A DNA stretch of 33,870 bases, taken from NCBI GenBank assembly GCA_034437315.1, contig DAOTUC010000306.1, positions 1 to 33,870 on the forward strand, written 5' to 3'. The stretch is from DSAR01 sp034437315. Its GTDB lineage: Bacteria > Chloroflexota > Anaerolineae > B4-G1. The notes beneath the pieces were generated by a model. That model was given only the letters and a program-made list of their open reading frames with translations. It was not told where the DNA came from and did not search any database. A program made the translations under genes and the position numbers. This document shows, one piece after another, positions 16,013-22,531 of this stretch. The stretch's first letter is position 1. Each line of letters opens with the position of its first letter.

Positions 16013-16018
16013 CGCTTG

Positions 16019-16050
16019 ACCGGAGGAGCTGAACGTCGCTCCTCCGGTTT
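16019..16050. terminator. Terminator between convergent amaP and minus-strand gene
   Basis: The 11-bp stem ACCGGAGGAGC/GCTCCTCCGGT (16019-16029 with 16038-16048) has an eight-base loop and is followed by a T-rich TTTGTGTCTTT. The genes converge, so it may serve both directions, though the T tract favours the plus strand. Confidence 0.8.
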
Positions 16051-16068
16051 GTGTCTTTATGGGGGCGA

Positions 16069-16653
16069 CTAGTCAGCGCTCAACTTGCCGGAGAGGGTCA
16101 TTTCTCCATCTTCGATCTGGACGTCGGTGATGGCGGCGTTTGCGCCGATCTCGTCCTGGATGATTTGGTCGATCATATCGTTGAAAGCGTCGTTCAAGGA
16201 CGCCTTCAACGATTCGGGCGGCGTCGATATGAGGCCGCCGAGGTCCACCTCATCCACGCTGATGTTGAGCCGGTCGTCGTCGTCGACGCTCATCGATAGC
16301 GCGACCATCGCCGGGACGGGCAGCGCCTCGTTCACCATCACCGTGGTGTAGACTTTCATCAAACTGTCCTGGAAGTGGACTTGCAGATCCTTGATAGGCG
16401 GCTTCTCCTCCATTTGATCCAGCGCCTTGTTCGCCAGCGCGGTCATTTCATCCTCGGTGACGGAGATGGTAAACGAGCCATCCGGCCCGATGTCGATCGC
16501 CTCGCCCCACCGCTCGCGGAATTTTTCGATCTTCTCCTCGGAGGGGACGATTTCGCGCGGCGGTTGTGGGCCGATCTGCCCGGTGTTGCAGCACATAAAC
16601 GTCTGGATCAATGTGATGGCGACGACGAGCAGCGTGATTGTCTGGGAACGCAT
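16069..16653 (-). CDS. Secreted or lipid-anchored protein of unknown function
   Basis: The 194-residue protein begins with a basic start and a hydrophobic helix (about 4-20) ending in TFMCCNTG. The cysteines could be lipidated, but the lipobox is poor because Phe-Met precedes Cys. The mature part repeats a beta/alpha pattern (SFTISVTEDEMTALANKAL, later NISVDEVDLGG and ITDVQIEDGEMTLSGKL), reminiscent of lipid-binding or YpmS-like folds in which two similar halves pack together. That assignment is an inference. The start at 16653 has GGAGG seven bases upstream. It is transcribed alone from a promoter overlapping the scpB start and ends against amaP. Confidence 0.8.
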   Translation of the reverse strand: MRSQTITLLVVAITLIQTFMCCNTGQIGPQPPREIVPSEEKIEKFRERWGEAIDIGPDGSFTISVTEDEMTALANKALDQMEEKPPIKDLQVHFQDSLMKVYTTVMVNEALPVPAMVALSMSVDDDDRLNISVDEVDLGGLISTPPESLKASLNDAFNDMIDQIIQDEIGANAAITDVQIEDGEMTLSGKLSAD

Positions 16654-16675
16654 GTTGGCCTCCTGGCGCTAAAAA

Positions 16676-17302
16676 ATGAACACTGGAACCGATTATAACA
16701 TGATTGGCGGTGGTGTGGAAGACGGAACGATTCTGAAAGCAGGGGGCGAGGATTTTGGGTTGATCGCCCAGGTGGAGAGCCTGTTGTTCGTGGCCGACGA
16801 GCCGATTTCGGTGGGCCGTTTGGCGGATACGCTGGCGATTGCGCCGGGCGACGTGGAGCGGGCGCTTTCTGAATTGGAAGCGACCTACGTCGGTAGGGGC
16901 TTGAGCTTGCAACGGGTGGGCAGCCTGGTGCAACTGATCACCGCGCCCCAGGCTGCCCCGCACATCGAGCGCTTCCTGGGCCTGGAGGCGCAGACAAATA
17001 TCTCACCCGCCGCGCTGGAGGCGTTGTCCATCATCGCCTACCGCCAGCCGATCACCCGTCCCGAAATCGAGTCAATCCGCGGGGTCAGTTCCGATAGCGT
17101 CCTGCGCACCCTGTTGCGCGTGGGCCTGATCGAAGAGGTTGGCCGAGCGCCGACGGTCGGGCGGCCCATTCTCTACGGCACGACGTTCGAGTTTTTGCAG
17201 TATTTCGGCCTGTCTTCCCTTGATGAATTGCCTTCGTTGGATATGATACCCGTGAGCGAAGAAGTGAACGGAGAAGTGAACGAAGAAGAGATCAATGAGT
17301 AG
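16676..17302 (+). CDS. scpB: Segregation and condensation protein B
   Basis: ScpB pairs with ScpA and SMC in the bacterial condensin. The 208-residue protein contains the two winged-helix domains: the first around LIAQVESLLFVADEPISVGRL and the second with the family block EALSIIAYRQPITRPEIESIRG (about residues 121-142; split from one run), followed by GRPILYGTTFEFLQYFGL. The exact start is unclear. ATG 16676, ATG 16700 and GTG 16715 are all in frame, and none has a good ribosome site. No scpA is visible in the window. The stop overlaps the next gene by eight bases. Confidence 0.93.
   Translation: MNTGTDYNMIGGGVEDGTILKAGGEDFGLIAQVESLLFVADEPISVGRLADTLAIAPGDVERALSELEATYVGRGLSLQRVGSLVQLITAPQAAPHIERFLGLEAQTNISPAALEALSIIAYRQPITRPEIESIRGVSSDSVLRTLLRVGLIEEVGRAPTVGRPILYGTTFEFLQYFGLSSLDELPSLDMIPVSEEVNGEVNEEEINE
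16692..16720 (-). promoter_or_regulatory. Promoter of the minus-strand secreted-protein gene
   Basis: On the minus strand TTCCAC and a perfect TATAAT lie 17 bases apart, ending about 40 bases before the start at 16653. It overlaps the first codons of scpB, so expression of the two divergent genes may interfere. Confidence 0.65.
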
Positions 17303-18377
17303 ATTTTTTAGTGAGCGAGCGCGCCAAAGGCGTGGCAAATGGACGGTGTACGGCGCGGCGGCGCTGGGGATCGCGGGGCTCTTGTTGCTCCTCCTCAACC
17401 CGGCGACGCCGGCCGGCGCTCAAGACGTCCGCGTGATGCAAGTCTGGCCCATTCGCAGCGTCGGGGTGTCCGAGGGGCTGGTGGTCGATCCCGAAGCTGA
17501 CACCAATGGCGCTTCGGATGACGTCCAGTCTCGCGTCTATCCCTTCGGCGGCTATCGTCGGGGCGAGGGTGACGTGGTGCAGGCGCGCACCTATCTTCAT
17601 TTCCCGCTCAACGTATTTCCGCCGGGCGCGCGGATCAAGCGGGCGATATTGCACGTCTACGTCGACAGCAGTTCGAGCGTGGGCGCGGCCTCGGTGGGCG
17701 TCTACCGGGCCATCGAGCCGTGGCGGACGTGGGATTGGCGGGAGGATGCGGAGACCTGGCCCGCGTTGCTCCGATCCCCCATCGCGATGAGCGACGTCCG
17801 CGTGGACGTGATCACGCCGACGTCGGCGATTTCACTGCCGCTGCCGCTCCTGACGCCGACGCCCCAGCCAACGTTGACGCCGATTCCCACGCCTACGGGG
17901 CCCAGCTCGCCCCTGGCGACGCCGACCGGCGAGTGGACCGCCACGCCTACCCTCACATCCACGCCCGCGCCGACGCGCACGCCCGCGCATACGGTGACCC
18001 TGCCAACTTTGTCGCTCAATTACGTCGAGGGGCGATGGGTGACGTGGGACGTGACGGTGTTGTTGATCGCCTGGTTGGCGGGCGAGATCGACAACGATGG
18101 CGTTGCTCTGGCGCACGGGCCGGCGCTTGATGTGGGCTTCGAGCGGGAGGGGCTGGCGTTGGCCCGTTGGCTCACCGCCAACGACGTCCACACCGACCCC
18201 CACCTGATCGTCGAGTTCGAGGTGCTCCCGGTCACGCCGACGCCGACCTATCCCGCTTCCCCCATCGACCCGCCGATCCTCCCGCCGGCCGGTCGCGCCG
18301 GAGGATGGCAGACGGCGGGATTGCTGCTCGTGGGCGCGGCCATGCTCCTCCTGGGGGCGGCCGTTTTGCGAAAATAG
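17295..18377 (+). CDS. Surface protein with a split DNRLRE domain and TPTP linker
   Basis: The 360-residue protein has a basic leader and signal helix (about 17-35), a DNRLRE-type beta domain first half (about 55-182: TYLHFPLNVFPPGARIKRAILHVYV pattern, shortened here to key parts TYLHFPL and AILHVYV), a Pro/Thr linker (about 186-238), the second half of the same domain (about 245-312: WVTWDVTVLLIAWLAGE) and a C-terminal helix (about 339-357). It should be a cell-surface, probably carbohydrate-related protein. The linker sits between two halves that normally form one domain. A purine-rich AGAAGAG precedes the ATG; it overlaps scpB by eight bases. Confidence 0.85.
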   Translation: MSRFFSERARQRRGKWTVYGAAALGIAGLLLLLLNPATPAGAQDVRVMQVWPIRSVGVSEGLVVDPEADTNGASDDVQSRVYPFGGYRRGEGDVVQARTYLHFPLNVFPPGARIKRAILHVYVDSSSSVGAASVGVYRAIEPWRTWDWREDAETWPALLRSPIAMSDVRVDVITPTSAISLPLPLLTPTPQPTLTPIPTPTGPSSPLATPTGEWTATPTLTSTPAPTRTPAHTVTLPTLSLNYVEGRWVTWDVTVLLIAWLAGEIDNDGVALAHGPALDVGFEREGLALARWLTANDVHTDPHLIVEFEVLPVTPTPTYPASPIDPPILPPAGRAGGWQTAGLLLVGAAMLLLGAAVLRK

Positions 18378-18408
18378 CGTTTCCAGGCGCAATTTGGCCA
18401 TTTGAGGC

Positions 18409-18531
18409 GGGTGTGTTTCATTTCATTTGAGGCCAAGCTCGTAGTAGGCGATTCATCGCCGTAAAAGCGCGCTGAAGCCGCTGCCTAGCGCGCGCACTAC
18501 AAACAAAGCTCAAAGTATTTGAAACACACCC
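18409..18531. mobile_element. MITE-like element, copy 1, 12-bp terminal inverted repeats
   Basis: GGGTGTGTTTCA at 18409-18420 is the exact reverse complement of TGAAACACACCC at 18520-18531. The interior holds GTAGTAGGCGAT, the small hairpin GGCGATTCATCGCC, and a run rich in GCGC. It is 123 bp long with no open frame. A second copy in the opposite orientation is at 33533-33676. No clear target-site duplication is visible. Confidence 0.8.
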
Positions 18532-18545
18532 AGGGGCGTTAATCG

Positions 18546-18575
18546 GCTCGAGGACGGGCCTCTGAGCGAATTTTT
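18546..18575 (+). terminator. Candidate terminator or attenuator before the NTPase/TPR unit
   Basis: GCTCGAGG pairs with CCTCTGAGC over eight base pairs with one bulged T and a five-base loop, and a TTTTT run begins four bases later. It may end transcripts of the surface-protein gene, or attenuate entry into the next three genes, whose first start is 36 bases downstream. Confidence 0.5.
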
Positions 18576-18610
18576 ACTAGTCTCTTTTATCTTAAAAAAG
18601 GAGGCGTGTG

Positions 18611-18769
18611 ATGGATCGACTGAGTTTGATCGTGACCGGCGCAATCGTCGGAATGAAGGACACGGCCGAGGCGTTGGTCAAAGACGCTTACGCAGCTCTC
18701 AGGCATCTGATGATTATTGAGCGATACGGTTCCAGGGGCGACGTCCAGGACGCCCTGGAGAAGGGTTAG
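18611..18769 (+). CDS. Small 52-residue helical protein, first gene of the NTPase/TPR unit
   Basis: An ATG at 18611 with a strong AAAGGAGG box seven bases upstream opens a 52-codon frame ending at TAG 18767-18769. The product reads as one hydrophobic-to-amphipathic helix (SLIVTGAIVGMKDTAEA, then LVKDAYAALRHLMIIE) with a charged tail. The KDTAEALVKDAYAAL pattern resembles a helical segment I recall near the N-termini of proteins in NTPase-based conflict or signalling systems of Chloroflexota, Cyanobacteria and Actinobacteria; that link is from memory and unproven. It ends seven bases before the ATPase gene. It could act as a detached effector-associated or adaptor module. Confidence 0.72.
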   Translation: MDRLSLIVTGAIVGMKDTAEALVKDAYAALRHLMIIERYGSRGDVQDALEKG

Positions 18770-18776
18770 GCGAGAC

Positions 18777-20072
18777 ATGATGCAAAGAGCAGAAGCGCTC
18801 CATGACATCATTCGCCTGTTCGATCCGCGCAGGCCGCTGTGCGGAGAGGCGCTGGATAGCTTCTACATCGATCGGCCACATAACCCTTTGGAGCGCATGC
18901 TCATCTATCTCCAAGGGCTTGGCCTGAACGATCAACCGGTCAAACTGCTTTTCACCGGGCACGTGGGCAGCGGCAAAAGCACTGAGCTCAATAAGCTGGC
19001 GACTCGTCTCGAGAACCAATTTTTCATCGTCAACCTGGACGTCCGCCAATCTCTCAACCTGAGCGACCTGACCTACGTAGATATTCTGCTGGGCCTGACG
19101 ACGGCGCTTTTCCGCCGCGCCACTGAGGAGAAGGTGTTGAAAAAAGCCCCGGCCCGGATCGCCGCAGACGTGTGGGAAGATGTCGGCCTCTTCATTGAGA
19201 AGACTATCTTCGGCCCCGCTTATTTACCTGATCTGAAGAGCAAGATCAGTTTTTCGACCAAGGTCAACCTGCTGGCCGCCGAGTTCGAGGCCAAGTTCAG
19301 CCAGGAATCCAGCACGCGCGAGGATGTGCGTAAGCGGATGGAAAGCCGGGTGGCTGAGTTGGTGAGCAAACTCGATTTCATCACTCGACAGGTGCGGGAT
19401 CAATACAAGCGCCCCGTACTCTTCTTCGTCGAGAACACCGATAAGCCCGATCTGGAGAGAGCGCGGCGGCTCTTCGTCAATCACACCCACACACTGACCA
19501 ATTTCCAGGCCGCGGTCATTTACACCTTCCCCGTGGGGCTGCGCTATTCGTCTGACTTTACGTTGATCAAGGATCATTTCGATCAAGATTTCGTGTTGCC
19601 TAATATCAAGGTCAGCGAGCGTGATGGCAGCGTGGATGACCGTGGCGTCGGGCGATTGCGCGAGGCGGTCGAAAAGCGGGCTGATTTGGACCTGTTCGAT
19701 CCTGAAGCTTTGGATGTGATGGTGCGCGCCAGTGGGGGGTTAATCCGCACCCTGATTCGGCTGATACAATCATCGGCCGTCTACGCGCTGAGTGACGAGC
19801 ACGAGCGCATCACGCCCGGGAGCGCTCGCGCCGCTATCGCCGAGGAGAAGGCGGATTACATCGCGGCCCTCAGCGCCGACGATTACGAAATCCTGGCGGC
19901 CCGCATGCGGGATCGCGAGTTAAGCAGCGACGAGGGGGTCCAGCGCCTGCTCCAGAGTCGAGCGCTGATGGAATACGCCAATGGCGCCCCCTGGTGTGAC
20001 GTCCACCCTGTTATCCGGGATCTGGTGAAAGAGAGAGCGTCGGAGGACGCCCGCAGTGATAGAAGCATTTAG
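18777..20072 (+). CDS. P-loop ATPase with C-terminal winged-helix-like region
   Basis: The 431-residue protein shows Walker A GHVGSGKST at 61-69 and a Walker B-like strand VLFFVENTD at 214-222, in which the usual Asp is replaced by Glu-Asn. A TFPVGLRYS segment at 250-258 occupies the place of sensor 1, and a C-terminal helical region (about 270-410) ends in a winged-helix-like stretch (SSDEGVQRLLQSRALMEY followed by DVHPVIRDLV). This layout resembles AAA/STAND-type regulatory ATPases rather than transporters or helicases. I chose ATG 18777 (ATG 18780 is equally possible); GGAGAAGGG lies about 12 bases upstream. It overlaps the TPR gene by 17 bases, so translation is coupled. Exact family not recognised. 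Confidence 0.85.
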   Translation: MMQRAEALHDIIRLFDPRRPLCGEALDSFYIDRPHNPLERMLIYLQGLGLNDQPVKLLFTGHVGSGKSTELNKLATRLENQFFIVNLDVRQSLNLSDLTYVDILLGLTTALFRRATEEKVLKKAPARIAADVWEDVGLFIEKTIFGPAYLPDLKSKISFSTKVNLLAAEFEAKFSQESSTREDVRKRMESRVAELVSKLDFITRQVRDQYKRPVLFFVENTDKPDLERARRLFVNHTHTLTNFQAAVIYTFPVGLRYSSDFTLIKDHFDQDFVLPNIKVSERDGSVDDRGVGRLREAVEKRADLDLFDPEALDVMVRASGGLIRTLIRLIQSSAVYALSDEHERITPGSARAAIAEEKADYIAALSADDYEILAARMRDRELSSDEGVQRLLQSRALMEYANGAPWCDVHPVIRDLVKERASEDARSDRSI

Positions 20073-20928
20073 ACAGAGAGAATTGGATCGCCTGGTCATC
20101 CTGATGCGCAACGCTGCCGCCGGCGCCTGGGCGATTGCACTCTACAACACCGTGGCTGTGCGTGATCAGGTGATGAACGCGCTGCGTGAGCGCCTGGCCC
20201 CCTTGCCGGTCTATGATTTCACCTTCACCGAGCGCTGCGCCAATCCGCTGGCTTACCTGGAACGGCTGTCCCCGAAGGTGGAGGCGGAACGCGCCGTCAT
20301 TTTCCTCTATGACCTGACGCGAGGGGGGACGCGTGTTTGGGGTTACCTGGAGATGCAGCGCGAGGCGCTGGCGGATCAACCTCATGGCCTGGTCTTCTGG
20401 ATGACCCCGGCGGAGCGGAGCGAGGCGGTGCACAGGGCCCCCAACTTCTGGTCCCAACGCAGCGGGGTCTTTGATTTCACCATACCCGATGCCGGGGCGC
20501 TGATGCTGACGCGGAGCCAGGCAGCCGCGCGACCGGCGCAATTTGTCGACCGGGCCGACTGGGAGCGCCAGGTGCGGCTTTACCAGGGTTTGCTGGAGGA
20601 GTATGAGGAACAGAATGACGCCCCGGCAGACACGATGTTCGATCTGTATGACAAGCTGGTTGATCTCCATTACGAGATGGCCAACTACCGGAAAGTCGCC
20701 GAGCTGGTCCAGGAGCAACTGGTGCTGGCCCGCGAGAGCGGGGACCAGGAGCAGATGGCGCAGGGATTGGGCAATCTGGGAGATGTGCAGTATGCGTTGG
20801 GCGATCTGGCGGGCGCGCGGGCGAGTTTCGAGCGGGCGCTGGCGATTTTTGGGCGTTTCCTGCCGCCGGATCACCCCAACATTGAGATCGTGCGCGGCAA
20901 CCTGGCGCGAATCAGCGATACGCGATAA
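20056..20928 (+). CDS. Degenerate NTPase-like domain plus TPR protein
   Basis: The 290-residue protein has two parts. Residues ~8-150 look like a P-loop fold without a P-loop: AWAIALYNTVAVRDQVMNAL sits where Walker A would be, AVIFLYDLTRG at 80-90 resembles Walker B, and GYLEMQREALADQPHGLVFW with HRAPNFWSQRSGVFDF follows. I recall this pattern from proteins described as inactive STAND NTPases. Residues ~195-290 form two or three TPR repeats ending in an ALAIFGRFLPPDHPNIEIVR TPR-type helix pair. I chose GTG 20056, with GGAGG nine bases upstream. The stop codon lies inside a heptamer repeat, so the TPR array may be cut short. Likely partner of the ATPase. Confidence 0.85.
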   Translation: MIEAFRQRELDRLVILMRNAAAGAWAIALYNTVAVRDQVMNALRERLAPLPVYDFTFTERCANPLAYLERLSPKVEAERAVIFLYDLTRGGTRVWGYLEMQREALADQPHGLVFWMTPAERSEAVHRAPNFWSQRSGVFDFTIPDAGALMLTRSQAAARPAQFVDRADWERQVRLYQGLLEEYEEQNDAPADTMFDLYDKLVDLHYEMANYRKVAELVQEQLVLARESGDQEQMAQGLGNLGDVQYALGDLAGARASFERALAIFGRFLPPDHPNIEIVRGNLARISDTR

Positions 20929-20956
20929 GCGACACGCGACACGCGATACGCGACCT
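20915..20956. repeat. Degenerate heptamer repeat GCGATAC, copy 2
   Basis: Six heptamers follow head to tail: GCGATAC, GCGATAA, GCGACAC, GCGACAC, GCGATAC and GCGACCT. The second supplies the TAA stop of the TPR gene. The array matches the one at 12371-12398. Confidence 0.75.
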
Positions 20957-20983
20957 TGCTCTAATTAGCGCCTGCGTTATAAT
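20956..20983 (+). promoter_or_regulatory. Promoter upstream of the pseudouridine synthase gene
   Basis: TTGCTC at 20956-20961 and a perfect TATAAT at 20978-20983 are spaced by 16 bases. The start codon is about 118 bases downstream, leaving a long leader. The -35 box directly abuts the heptamer array. Confidence 0.65.
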
Positions 20984-21101
20984 ACATCCGCAGTGTTTCG
21001 CGCGAGCGTCGCGTGTATGGGAACACAGAGAGCGCCGGTCGGTTCTTTCTGTGTTTCTCTTTGTTTGCCTTGTGAGGCTTGACCTGAAGGGGGTTCGCGG
21101 G

Positions 21102-21833
21102 ATGGAACGTGTGCAGAAGATTCTGGCCCGGGCCGGTTTTGGTTCACGTCGTTCCTGTGAGGACCTGATCCGCCAGGGGCGCGTGGCGGTCGATGGGCAG
21201 ACGGCCCAACTGGGTCAGAAGGCGGACGCCGAGCGGGACCGAATCACCGTCGATGGGGAGGAAATCCAACTGAAGAAGCACCACACCTACGTGGCTCTGC
21301 ACAAACCTCGGGAGGTGCTGTCTGACGAGGGAGACGGATCAGGGCGGCGGCCGACGGTGCTCGATATGGTACCGTTGGAAGGCCATCTCTTCCCGGTGGG
21401 GCGGTTGGACCTGCGGAGCGAGGGGCTGATCCTGCTGACCGACGACGGCGACTTGACCTACCGCCTGACCCATCCCAAATTTGAGCACGAGAAGGAATAT
21501 CACGTCTGGGTGGAGGGGGAACCGGCCGAGGCGACGCTGGAAAAGTGGCGTCAGGGCGTCTTCCTGGCGGGCAGCCGGACGGCGCCGGCCGAGGTCAGCG
21601 TGTTGCGGCGCGAGAAGGGCCGTACCTGGCTGCGGGTGGTGTTGCGCGAGGGGCGCAAACGACAGATCCGCCGCGTGGGCGCGATGCTGGGCCACGCGGT
21701 GCACCGGCTGATCCGGGTGCGGATCGGGCCGCTGCGCCTGGGCGACCTGGAACCGGGGCAGTGGCGCAAGCTCACGCCCGATGAGGTGCGAGCCTTGCGC
21801 GAGTCGGTGGGATTCAGGGAGTGGGGGCGTTGA
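21102..21833 (+). CDS. Pseudouridine synthase, RluB/RsuA family
   Basis: The 243-residue protein has an N-terminal S4 RNA-binding domain (about 1-60: ERVQKILARAGFGSRRSCED) and a catalytic domain with GRLDLRSEGLILLTDDG beginning at 100, where Asp103 is the conserved nucleophile. KRQIRRVGAMLGHAVHRLIR is the second family block. Such enzymes make pseudouridine in rRNA; RluB acts on 23S U2605 and is the likeliest assignment by sequence and by position before cmk. I chose ATG 21102 because GAAGGGGG precedes it; upstream in-frame ATG codons lack such a site. It overlaps cmk by four bases (TTGA). Confidence 0.93.
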   Translation: MERVQKILARAGFGSRRSCEDLIRQGRVAVDGQTAQLGQKADAERDRITVDGEEIQLKKHHTYVALHKPREVLSDEGDGSGRRPTVLDMVPLEGHLFPVGRLDLRSEGLILLTDDGDLTYRLTHPKFEHEKEYHVWVEGEPAEATLEKWRQGVFLAGSRTAPAEVSVLRREKGRTWLRVVLREGRKRQIRRVGAMLGHAVHRLIRVRIGPLRLGDLEPGQWRKLTPDEVRALRESVGFREWGR

Positions 21834-22531
21834 ATTCATTCAAGAAAAGGACAATTGCGATTGACGGACCGGCGGCGGCGGGCAAGAGCACCGTGGGGCA
21901 GCTTTTGGCCCGCAGCCTGGATTATCTATATTTTGACACCGGCGTGATGTACCGCGCTGTGACCTGGGCCGCGCTGGCGCGTGACATCCCGGTGGCGGAT
22001 GAGTTGGCGGTGACCGAGCTGGCGGAGGCCCTGCAAATTGAGGTGTCGCCGCCCACGATGGACGACGGGCGGCAGTACACGGTGAGGGCCGACGGCGTGG
22101 ACGTGACCTGGTTGATTCGCACACCCCAGGTCGACGCCAACGTCTCGGCTGTCTCCGCCTATCCGGGCGTGCGCGAGGCGATGGTGCAGCAGCAGCGGCG
22201 GATCGCGGACGGCGGCGGGGTGGTGATGGTGGGCCGGGACATCGGGTCCGTCGTCCTGCCCGACGCCGACCTCAAGCTCTACGTGGACGCCAGCGTCGAG
22301 GAGCGGGCCCGGCGGCGCTGGCAAGAGATGCGGGCGCGGGGCGAGGCGGCGGATTACGAACACGTCCTGGTCTCTATGCGCCGCCGGGATGAGATCGACA
22401 GCCACCGCGCGGTCTCGCCCCTGAAAGTCGCCGAGGGCGCGGTCGTGCTCAATACGACCGGTCTGGCTATTGACGCCGTGCTGGCTCGGGCCCAATGCCT
22501 GGTCAAGGAGGAAGATTGCCAGGCGGGGTGA
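21830..22531 (+). CDS. cmk: Cytidylate kinase
   Basis: Cmk phosphorylates CMP and dCMP with ATP in pyrimidine nucleotide metabolism. The P-loop GPAAAGKS is at residues 13-20, followed by YFDTGVMYRA. MVGRDIGSVV and a DASVEERARRRWQEM lid region come later, closing with RRRDEIDSHR. All are standard Cmk blocks. Length is about 233 residues. I prefer the TTG at 21830 that overlaps the previous stop (TTGA), with GGGAG about eight bases upstream; GTG 21821 is an alternative that would have its ribosome site too close. It overlaps the DUF512 gene. Confidence 0.94.
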   Translation: MNSFKKRTIAIDGPAAAGKSTVGQLLARSLDYLYFDTGVMYRAVTWAALARDIPVADELAVTELAEALQIEVSPPTMDDGRQYTVRADGVDVTWLIRTPQVDANVSAVSAYPGVREAMVQQQRRIADGGGVVMVGRDIGSVVLPDADLKLYVDASVEERARRRWQEMRARGEAADYEHVLVSMRRRDEIDSHRAVSPLKVAEGAVVLNTTGLAIDAVLARAQCLVKEEDCQAG

